The notes beneath the pieces are model-generated. The model was not told the origin of the DNA. It searched no databases and worked only from the letters and a program-made list of their open reading frames with translations. From positions 1-6,764 of the forward strand of contig SXQV01000006.1 of assembly GCA_005792805.1 (NCBI GenBank): a stretch of DNA of 6,764 nt. Reading direction: 5' to 3'. Below, piece after piece: positions 1-5,053 of this stretch. Source of the stretch: Methylococcaceae bacterium (GTDB taxonomy: Bacteria; Pseudomonadota; Gammaproteobacteria; Methylococcales; Methylococcaceae). Position 1 is the first letter of the stretch. Each line of letters opens with the position of its first letter. The position numbers were made by a program, and so were the translations under genes.

Positions 1-699
1 CCAAAAGTAATCGGTCATGGTGGTGGGGTGGCCATCACTGATGTTGTAAGCCTGCCCCGGTTGCCCGCGTCGTGCGGCCGCGATACAGGCGACGGCCAGA
101 TCATCGGCGTGAATGCGGTTGCTGTAGGGGGATTCTTCCGGGATCAGCACAGGCAATCCTTGGCGAATGCGCTCGACCGGCAAACGCCCTGGACCGTAAA
201 TACCCGGCACCCGAAGAATAACAACGGGTATGCCGGTTTGGCGGCTCCAGTCGCGCAGAATCTGTTCCGCCGCCATCCGGCGTTTACCACGATCCGATTG
301 CGGATTGAGCGGCCACTCCTCGTCAATCCAGGCGCCAGCGCAATCTCCGTAAACCCCGCTGGTGCTGATGTACACCAAACGTTCCGGGGGGCTTATCAGG
401 GCTGCAAGACAGTTTCGCAGCCGAGGATCATCTGTTCCTGACGGCGGTGGCGGGGCAAAGTAGTAAAGCGTCGACAGCTTGTCCGGAAGTGCCGTCAGGC
501 TCACGACAGCATCCAGATCGCCCCGGACCACACCGAGGTTTTTGGCCTCAAGTGAGGCGGCTGACGATTCTGATCGCGCAAGGGCAAGAACGGTTTTCCC
601 CTCCGCCTGTTCTAGCCTGGCAACACGTTTACCGATATCACCACAACCGATGATGAGATCGGTCGCGTGTTGTGCTGCTGCGACGGGAGAGTTGCCCAT
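1..699 (-). CDS. Atypical SDR / NAD-dependent epimerase-dehydratase family protein (YeeZ-like), 3' end outside window
   Basis: The frame is open for 233 codons from the ATG at 699 to the window edge, so the C-terminus is missing. Near the N-terminus a Rossmann motif GCGDIG (residues 18-23) follows a hydrophobic strand (DLIIG). Next come the extended-SDR landmarks: YISTSGVYGD (110-119), RVPGIYGPGR (163-172), NRIHADDLA (194-202) and YNISDG (218-223). The family binds NAD(P) and is related to E. coli YeeZ, whose substrate is not established. The catalytic YxxxK expected before the AAE helix reads R137-G-K-R-R141, so the usual Tyr and Lys are absent, as in 'atypical' SDR subgroups that may not be classical dehydrogenases. 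The start at 699 is preferred because GAGGA lies about 9 bases upstream; an in-frame ATG at 714 has no ribosome site and contains that GAGGA just downstream. The gene lies downstream of the 6S RNA terminator, where many relatives carry fau. The family is fairly sure; the function is unknown. Confidence 0.88.
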   Translation of the reverse strand, partial: MGNSPVAAAQHATDLIIGCGDIGKRVARLEQAEGKTVLALARSESSAASLEAKNLGVVRGDLDAVVSLTALPDKLSTLYYFAPPPPSGTDDPRLRNCLAALISPPERLVYISTSGVYGDCAGAWIDEEWPLNPQSDRGKRRMAAEQILRDWSRQTGIPVVILRVPGIYGPGRLPVERIRQGLPVLIPEESPYSNRIHADDLAVACIAAARRGQPGQAYNISDGHPTTMTDYFW

Positions 700-810
700 T
701 TTGCAATTCCTCATGAGGGTGAGATCAAGAGGTTAAACAGCCAGCATGTCTCTGGCGTCACCCGGCGGGTTCCGTTGAGCCTGCCGTCGAATCAGTCAGG
801 TTACCGGCGG

Positions 811-843
811 AGAAAACAAAGGGAGACGCCCAAACTTGGGCGC
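811..843 (-). terminator. Rho-independent terminator of the 6S RNA gene
   Basis: On the minus strand CGCCCAA, a 2-base loop and TTGGGCG form a perfect 7-bp stem (forward 827-842), extendable by one G-U pair. A T-rich tract, TCTCCCTTTGTTTT, follows. It sits about 10 bases past the end of the mature 6S RNA stem and probably ends that transcript. That would leave the SDR gene to read-through or to its own weak promoter. Confidence 0.75.
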
Positions 844-852
844 TTGAAGAGA

Positions 853-1041
853 AGAGTATTCTCCGCCTGCGCCGTAACACGCTTTCGCCCTTGAACCAGA
901 GGTTCAGGTGGGATCAGCGGGCCTCGAATCAGGCTTTCCGCTCGGGGCGGACCTGCACACATCAATGGCCCTGAAGCTCCCGGGGTTTTAGATTAGGCTC
1001 AAGAAGTAACCCAGCGGGCTTCGAACGCTGCAGAGAATACC
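853..1041 (-). ncRNA. ssrS: 6S RNA (regulator of sigma70-RNA polymerase)
   Basis: 6S RNA mimics an open promoter and sequesters housekeeping RNA polymerase, mainly in stationary phase. On the minus strand the 5' end GTATTCTCTGC (1040-1030) pairs with the 3' end GCGGAGAATAC (864-854) as an 11-bp closing stem with one G-U pair. The apical hairpin is clear: CAGG/CCTG (955-952 with 933-930), then TCCGC/GCGGA (951-947 with 941-937), corresponding to the GGUCCGUCCGAGAAGCC part of the E. coli RNA. The CACC-TGAACC...GGTTCAAGGG block near the 3' side also matches the E. coli CACCUUGAACC...GGUUCAAGGG segment. The length of about 188 nt fits the usual 180-190. The position just downstream of zapA on the same strand is the conserved gammaproteobacterial location. 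Exact ends are estimates: the primary transcript may start a base or two earlier, and the mature 3' end depends on trimming. Confidence 0.93.
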
Positions 1042-1048
1042 GGGCCGA

Positions 1049-1076
1049 ATTCTACCGCCTTGGCGGACAACCGCAA
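1049..1076 (-). promoter_or_regulatory. Predicted sigma70 promoter of the 6S RNA gene
   Basis: On the minus strand TTGCGG (1076-1071), a 16-bp spacer and TAGAAT (1054-1049) precede the first base of the 6S closing stem by 8 bases. The discriminator TCGGCCCG is GC-rich, a trait of growth-rate and ppGpp-sensitive stable-RNA promoters. The spacer contains the perfect dyad CCGCC-AA-GGCGG (1066-1055), which touches the -10 element. The promoter position agrees with the RNA 5' end found independently from secondary structure. Confidence 0.65.
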
Positions 1077-1121
1077 CATCCAAATTTACGGGCGGATTAA
1101 TGGCGTTGGCGCTACCCAGTG

Positions 1122-1352
1122 TCAGTCTATCCGGCGCTGCTTTTGTTGAAGCAGCTCATGGGCGATGTTGAGGGCGGCCATCACAGCGATACGTTCGGTG
1201 CCGATGATGCGGCCAATGTCGCGGATTTCACGCATTTTTTCATCGAGATAACGGGCGGCAACCAACAGATCATGCTGTTCGTCCGCAGGACAGGAAACGG
1301 GATATTCCTTGCCAAGAATCTGAACCTTGATCGGCGGAGATGAGTCACTCAT
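1122..1352 (-). CDS. zapA: Cell division protein ZapA, C-terminally short
   Basis: ZapA binds FtsZ in the cytoplasm and bundles protofilaments at the division ring. The 76-residue product has the ZapA head domain: KVQILGKEYPVSCP (9-22), the helix LLVAARYLDEKMREIRD (29-45) and the diagnostic TERIAVMAALNIAHEL (52-67). Family members are commonly about 100-110 residues because a C-terminal coiled coil mediates tetramer assembly. Here the protein stops soon after LLQQKQRRID, so some 25-30 residues of that helix are missing. The +1 frame stops at once, and the remaining frame after the stop is not coiled-coil-like, so a simple frameshift does not restore it. An upstream in-frame ATG at 1376 would add 8 residues (84 aa). 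Neither start has a Shine-Dalgarno sequence; I prefer 1352 because MSDSSPPIKVQIL matches the family N-terminus in length. 6S RNA follows about 80 bp downstream. Confidence 0.9.
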   Translation of the reverse strand: MSDSSPPIKVQILGKEYPVSCPADEQHDLLVAARYLDEKMREIRDIGRIIGTERIAVMAALNIAHELLQQKQRRID

Positions 1353-1361
1353 GGGGATATT

Positions 1362-1389
1362 TTGAAAAGGGTACATTGGTTGATATAAA
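1362..1389 (+). promoter_or_regulatory. Predicted sigma70 promoter for the ygfB-pepP-ubiH operon
   Basis: TTGAAA (1362-1367), a 16-bp spacer and TATAAA (1384-1389) form a near-consensus promoter with a start expected near 1396. This gives ygfB a leader of about 44 bases. Its -35 box lies inside the zapA leader, just upstream of the preferred zapA start codon. Confidence 0.6.
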
Positions 1390-1399
1390 GACGAATGCT

Positions 1400-1428
1400 A
1401 GGATAAAGAATTACCTACAGACCGACAA
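1400..1428 (-). promoter_or_regulatory. Predicted sigma70 promoter for zapA
   Basis: On the minus strand TTGTCG (1428-1423), a 17-bp spacer and TATCCT (1405-1400) predict a start near 1393, just upstream of zapA. The -35 region overlaps the ribosome-binding site of the divergent ygfB gene. It lies face to face with the ygfB promoter, so polymerases could not occupy both at once. Confidence 0.45.
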
Positions 1429-1439
1429 GGCAAGCCGCC

Positions 1440-1976
1440 ATGAAGAACGACATGAGTTTTGAGGATATTCAGGACACTCTGATTCAGTGCGATGTGTCCG
1501 GTACCGCAGCAGAGGCTCATGGTCTGCTGTCTGGCATGCTTTGCATGGATGTGGCGACGGACTGTCAGCAATGGCTCGGGGATTTTTTCGGGCCTGAACT
1601 GGCTGACATTGAAGGGGAAGACCGGCGCCGTCTTGACCGCCTCTATCAACAGACCCGTCGTCAGCTGGTTGATTTTGATTTCACTTTCGAACCCCTGCTG
1701 CCTGACGATGACGACTCCCTGGAGGATCGCGCTCAAGCCTTGGGTGAGTGGTGCCATGGTTTTCTTCAGGGTATCGGCTACACAGGCAAAAACTCCGGTT
1801 GGCCGGGCGGGTGTACAGAAATTCTCAGCGACTTCCTTGAGATCGTCCGACTCGATCCGGCCGCCGCCGGTGAGGGTGATGAGTCCGCCTACACCGAGCT
1901 GACCGAATACGTCCGGGTGGGTGTTCAGGTCATACATAGCGAATTACAGTCCCAGACACCGCCACAACATCACTAG
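1440..1976 (+). CDS. ygfB: YgfB, UPF0149 family protein
   Basis: This 178-residue cytoplasmic, acidic, mostly helical protein belongs to UPF0149 (YgfB/YecA); E. coli YgfB is about 190 residues, so it is near full length. Visible family marks are AEAHGLLSGMLC (24-35), the acidic linker LPDDDDSLEDRAQALGEW (87-104) running into CHGFLQGIG (105-113), and ELTEYVRVGVQ (153-163) near the end. The SEC-C metal-binding tail found in YecA is absent. The molecular role is poorly defined in most species; in Pseudomonas aeruginosa YgfB has been linked to beta-lactam resistance through repression of an AlpA-activated amidase gene. The start at 1440 has AAGG 9 bases upstream. The gene opens the operon with pepP (16 bp away) and ubiH and is divergent from zapA, the conserved gammaproteobacterial order. 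Confidence 0.93.
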   Translation: MKNDMSFEDIQDTLIQCDVSGTAAEAHGLLSGMLCMDVATDCQQWLGDFFGPELADIEGEDRRRLDRLYQQTRRQLVDFDFTFEPLLPDDDDSLEDRAQALGEWCHGFLQGIGYTGKNSGWPGGCTEILSDFLEIVRLDPAAAGEGDESAYTELTEYVRVGVQVIHSELQSQTPPQHH

Positions 1977-1992
1977 AAGATTCAGTTAGGTC

Positions 1993-3309
1993 ATGCTCAA
2001 ACTCAGCGACTTCAAACATCGCCGCAAGCAACTGATGCGGCGGATGAAAAAGAACAGCGTGGCAGTATTGGCGAGCGCACCCGCGAGTATTCGCAATCGG
2101 GATGTCGAGTACCCATTCCGGCAACATAGCGACTTCCATTACCTGACCGGCTTCCATGAACCGGAAGCCCTGGCGGTCTTTGCGCCGGGCCGGAAACAGG
2201 GTGAATTTGTCCTGTTCTGCCGGGAGTTTGATCTGGAAAAGGCTATCTGGACCGGTCACCATGCGGGGCTTGAAGGGGCCAAAACTGACCACGGCGCAGA
2301 CGAGGCTTTTCCGATCGGCGAGCTGCACGAACAGCTCCCGGAGCTTCTGGAAAACCGGGATCGCGTGTACTTTCCTATCGGTCAGGATGCTGAACAGGAT
2401 CACGCGGTCATGTCCGCCGTTAATGTATTACGGGGTCGAGCGCGGAGCGGTGCGCAGGCACCCTACGAATTTATCGCGCTTGAGCACGTGCTCCATGACC
2501 TGCGGCTTTTCAAATCACCGGAAGAAATTCGGATCATGCGAAAAGCGGCCGATGTCTCTGTGCTTGGCCACCTGCGGGCCATGCGGGCTTGCCGTCCGGG
2601 ACGCCGTGAATACGAAATCGAAGCCGAGCTTGCTCACGAATTTGCCCTGCATGGCATGCGGTCGCAGGCCTATCCCAGCATAGTGGCGGGTGGTGCCAAT
2701 GCCTGTGTCCTGCATTACACCCAAAATGATGCGGTGCTGCACGACGGTGATCTATTGCTCATCGACGCCGGAGCAGAGTGCGAAAACTATGCAGCAGACA
2801 TCACCCGAACCTTCCCGGTCAACGGTAAATTCAGCAGCCCCCAACGGTTGATTTACGAACTGGTGCTGGAAGCCCAACTTGCCGCGATCGAAGCGGTGCG
2901 GCCGGGACGCCGGTGGAATGAACCCCATGACGCGGCGGTAAAGGTGTTGACCAAGGGTCTGATCCGCCTCGGGTTGATTGAAGGAAAGCCGTCCAGGCTG
3001 ATCAAGGATGAGGTCTACAAAAGATTTTACATGCACCGCACGGGCCATTGGCTCGGCATGGACGTGCATGACGTGGGGGCTTACATGGTCGAGGGTAAAT
3101 GGCGCGAATTCGAGGCGGGCATGGTGCTGACCGTGGAACCGGGTCTCTATATCGCGCCGGACTGCCTGGATGTCGATCCCTGCTGGCGGGGTATCGGCGT
3201 CAGAATTGAGGACGACGTTTTGGTCACCAAGGACGGTCGCGAGGTGCTGACCAGCGCACTGGCAAAATCGGTAGAGGACATTGAGACCATCATGGCAGGC
3301 AGATCATGA
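1993..3309 (+). CDS. pepP: Xaa-Pro aminopeptidase (aminopeptidase P)
   Basis: Cytoplasmic dimetal (Mn) aminopeptidase of the M24B 'pita-bread' family that releases the N-terminal residue from peptides whose second residue is proline. At 438 residues it matches E. coli PepP (441). The N-terminal domain holds EYPFRQHSDFHYLTGFHEPEA (39-59). All five metal ligands are present: D258 (LLIDAG), D269 (AADITRTFP), H352 (HRTGHWLG), E382 (TVEPGLYI) and E406 (GVRIEDD). The substrate-shaping histidines H241, H348 and H359 are also present, and R404 sits beside the last ligand. The start at 1993 aligns with the family N-terminus although its ribosome site is poor (AGG only 2 bases away), so translation may be coupled to ygfB, which ends 16 bases upstream. 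The stop overlaps the ubiH start (ATGA). Confidence 0.97.
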   Translation: MLKLSDFKHRRKQLMRRMKKNSVAVLASAPASIRNRDVEYPFRQHSDFHYLTGFHEPEALAVFAPGRKQGEFVLFCREFDLEKAIWTGHHAGLEGAKTDHGADEAFPIGELHEQLPELLENRDRVYFPIGQDAEQDHAVMSAVNVLRGRARSGAQAPYEFIALEHVLHDLRLFKSPEEIRIMRKAADVSVLGHLRAMRACRPGRREYEIEAELAHEFALHGMRSQAYPSIVAGGANACVLHYTQNDAVLHDGDLLLIDAGAECENYAADITRTFPVNGKFSSPQRLIYELVLEAQLAAIEAVRPGRRWNEPHDAAVKVLTKGLIRLGLIEGKPSRLIKDEVYKRFYMHRTGHWLGMDVHDVGAYMVEGKWREFEAGMVLTVEPGLYIAPDCLDVDPCWRGIGVRIEDDVLVTKDGREVLTSALAKSVEDIETIMAGRS

Positions 3310-4502
3310 GTACCGATACCGATTACGACATCCTGATCGTCGGCGGTGGACTGGTCGGTGGAAGCCTCGCCCTGGCCCTGAAAGATTCTTCCCTTCGTAT
3401 CGGCCTCGTGGAAGCGCTGTCGGATGCCGACCGGCAGGCCTCTCCCGCCGGGGACCGGGCGTTGGCCCTGTCGCGGGGTACCGTACAGATTCTTGATAGC
3501 CTCGGCGTCTGGACCGATGTCGCATCTCAGGCCATGGCCATTCGGCATATTCATGTGTCCGACCGGGGACACTTCGGTAAAACTCGCTTACATGCCAAAG
3601 ACCGGGGCGCTGACGCACTAGGTCACGTGGCTGTCGCTAGAGTCTTGGAAGACGCCATTCAACAGCAACTGGACGGTTCATCCATCACCCGGCTCTGCCC
3701 CGCTCGCATCATGGGCATCAGGGCCGGTCAGGACAGCGCACTGGTTGCGCTCAGGCACGGCGACGAGAACCTGAATTTATCTGCACGCCTGGTGGTGGCG
3801 GCAGACGGCGGCAATTCGACCGTCAGAACGTTGCTAGGTATCGAGCAGAAGGTGAGCGCCTATGGTCAGACTGCGATCGTAGTCGAGGTCAATATAGGAA
3901 AGGATACAAACTTCACCGCTTACGAGCGGTTCACCTCATCGGGACCACTGGCATTTTTGCCACTGGAGCGACGGAAGTGTTCTGTCGTCTGGACAGTCAA
4001 GGACGAAGACGCACAGGATTTGCTGCATCAGGGTGAACAGGAGTTCACGACCAGCCTGCAAGCAGCCTTTGGATACTGGCTGGGCCCTATCTCGCTCGCA
4101 AACCGGCCTCAGGGATTCCCATTAAAGCTCATTCAGGCCGAACGCATGACAGATGAGCGGGTGGTGTTGATCGGCAACGCCATGCATCAGATTCACCCCG
4201 TTGCGGGTCAGGGTTTCAATCTGGGATTGAGGGATGCGTCGGTTTTGGCGGAACGCATCCAGATTCAGACCCGACTGGGCGAAGATTTCGGTAATACGCC
4301 GTTCCTGCATCAGTATGCGGAGGCGAGGCGAACAGACCTCAACCGGGTCATTCGCTTCACCGACAACCTGGTAAGAATTTTCTCCAGCGACTTCCCGCCG
4401 CTAAGCTTTGCGCGCAATATTGCACTGATGGCGCTTGATCGGCTACCGGCCGCCAAGCGGCTGCTCTCCCGTCATGCGATGGGATACGGAACTCAGGGAT
4501 AA
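3306..4502 (+). CDS. ubiH: 2-octaprenyl-6-methoxyphenol hydroxylase (ubiquinone biosynthesis)
   Basis: FAD-dependent aromatic monooxygenase of the UbiH/COQ6 family (398 aa). UbiH hydroxylates C1 of the polyprenyl-phenol ring during ubiquinone synthesis, at the membrane or within the soluble Ubi metabolon. It has the N-terminal dinucleotide fold YDILIVGGGLVGG (7-19), the GDRALALS segment (49-56), the NADPH/FAD 'DG' motif VVAADGGNSTVR (163-174), and the GD-type motif VLIGNAMHQIHPVAGQGFNLGLRD (287-310), whose last 14 residues fit the ubiH/COQ6/visC signature. UbiH is favoured over UbiI because the gene directly follows pepP, as in other gammaproteobacteria, but the paralogues share all these motifs. 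The start codon overlaps the pepP stop by 4 bases, which implies translational coupling. The usual next gene, ubiI, is missing; a convergent lipoprotein gene begins 13 bp further on. Confidence 0.92.
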   Translation: MSTDTDYDILIVGGGLVGGSLALALKDSSLRIGLVEALSDADRQASPAGDRALALSRGTVQILDSLGVWTDVASQAMAIRHIHVSDRGHFGKTRLHAKDRGADALGHVAVARVLEDAIQQQLDGSSITRLCPARIMGIRAGQDSALVALRHGDENLNLSARLVVAADGGNSTVRTLLGIEQKVSAYGQTAIVVEVNIGKDTNFTAYERFTSSGPLAFLPLERRKCSVVWTVKDEDAQDLLHQGEQEFTTSLQAAFGYWLGPISLANRPQGFPLKLIQAERMTDERVVLIGNAMHQIHPVAGQGFNLGLRDASVLAERIQIQTRLGEDFGNTPFLHQYAEARRTDLNRVIRFTDNLVRIFSSDFPPLSFARNIALMALDRLPAAKRLLSRHAMGYGTQG

Positions 4503-4515
4503 CGGAGGGGGAAAA

Positions 4516-4899
4516 TTAGTATAACTGGGGAAATCCAGATTCCACTACCCACCGGTTGTCGTCTTCATCAAAGCGCCAGCGCTGCTGGTCGATGACCGTT
4601 TTCTCTACCACACTACCGGGCGGGATATAGCGGATTTCAACCGTCTGCATCATCACTTTTCCACTGGGCAGAACGTCCCTGAACTGGGGGCTGTAAGAGG
4701 TCACTTTGATTTCTGCTAGCGCCTTCCAGTCTGGGGGACGGGAAGGTGGTGGATCCAGGTAAGCCACCGCCTTTTTGAACAGGTTCCAACGGATAGCAGA
4801 ACCGTAGCCACTAACCTGTTCCTCCATCTTCATCAGATCATAGTCATGCGAACAGGCGGAGAGGAGGCAAATCAGAGCGAACCAATACACGGTTTTCAC
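4516..4899 (-). CDS. Small predicted outer-membrane lipoprotein of unknown function
   Basis: 127 residues beginning at a GTG codon. The N-terminus is a short lipoprotein signal peptide: Lys2, a hydrophobic core (VYWFALICLL) and the lipobox LSAC with Cys16. Ser17 follows the cysteine rather than Asp, so sorting to the outer membrane is expected by the E. coli rule. The mature part has a helical stretch (YGSAIRWNLFKKAVAYLDP, 32-50), then beta-rich sequence (EIKVTSYSP, QTVEIRYIPPG, QRWRFDEDDNRWVV), ending SGFPQLY. This pattern recalls small gammaproteobacterial lipoproteins with an 'ALRW...VEIRY...RWR...W' layout that might fold like NTF2 domains, but I cannot name a family. The GTG start is supported by the intact signal peptide; only a weak GAG lies upstream. 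It is convergent with ubiH (13 bp apart) and divergent from the gene at 5054. Confidence 0.82.
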   Translation of the reverse strand: MKTVYWFALICLLSACSHDYDLMKMEEQVSGYGSAIRWNLFKKAVAYLDPPPSRPPDWKALAEIKVTSYSPQFRDVLPSGKVMMQTVEIRYIPPGSVVEKTVIDQQRWRFDEDDNRWVVESGFPQLY

Positions 4900-4937
4900 G
4901 GTCAGAGCTCAAGCTTAGGTATAGCGGTTGAAAAATT

Positions 4938-4955
4938 GGGGCGCTGGGCAGCCCC
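4938..4955. repeat. GC-rich inverted repeat in the divergent intergenic region
   Basis: GGGGC, an 8-base loop and GCCCC (4938-4942 with 4951-4955) form a short hairpin, in competition with GCTG-GG-CAGC (4943-4952). On the minus strand it is followed by AATTTTTC. It lies 39 bp upstream of the lipoprotein start codon and could be a leader hairpin or attenuator, but no upstream gene needs terminating there. The neighbouring ATAGCGCTAT (4966-4975) is a perfect 10-bp palindrome. No convincing minus-strand promoter was found in this 154-bp gap. Confidence 0.3.
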
Positions 4956-4992
4956 TTTCTTAAGCATAGCGCTATAGAATAAGGGGGATTTT

Positions 4993-5022
4993 TTGACGCC
5001 TCTCGCGTCGGAAGCCTATAGT
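4993..5022 (+). promoter_or_regulatory. Predicted sigma70 promoter for the gene at 5054
   Basis: TTGACG (4993-4998), an 18-bp spacer and TATAGT (5017-5022) match five of six consensus bases in each box and predict a start near 5029, giving a leader of about 25 bases. A dyad GACGC-CTCTC-GCGTC (4995-5009) begins inside the -35 box and fills much of the spacer, so a repressor or spacer-binding activator could act here. Confidence 0.65.
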
Positions 5023-5053
5023 AACAATTCACGAAAAGTCGTCGGAATCCATT

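Noticed and set aside
28..441. 137-codon plus-strand open frame at the left edge
   Set aside because: It is antisense to the SDR gene, whose minus-strand frame is open to the edge and carries ordered SDR motifs.
700..811. 112-bp stretch between the SDR start and the 6S terminator checked for a gene remnant such as fau
   Set aside because: No frame resembles fau. There is only the SDR ribosome site, a small CCTCATGAGG palindrome (709-718) and no convincing promoter.
667..894. Plus-strand open frame across the 6S terminator and SDR start
   Set aside because: It covers the 6S RNA 3' end and terminator on the opposite strand and has no protein features.
1081..1121. Search for a missing ZapA C-terminus after the stop
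   Set aside because: The only open alternative frame reads RDTLGSANAINPPVN, which is not coiled-coil-like, so no frameshift or pseudogene call is made.
1398..1937. 179-codon open frame on the minus strand opposite ygfB
   Set aside because: It lies almost entirely antisense to a clear UPF0149 gene, shows no recognisable domain and has low-complexity runs typical of shadow frames.
1930..2403. 157-codon minus-strand open frame opposite the pepP N-terminal region
   Set aside because: pepP is unambiguous with all five metal ligands, and the antisense frame has no family features.
4995..5016. GACGC/GCGTC hairpin considered as a terminator
   Set aside because: On the plus strand the T-run precedes the stem instead of following it. 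On the minus strand it is followed by A's. It lies exactly within a good promoter spacer.
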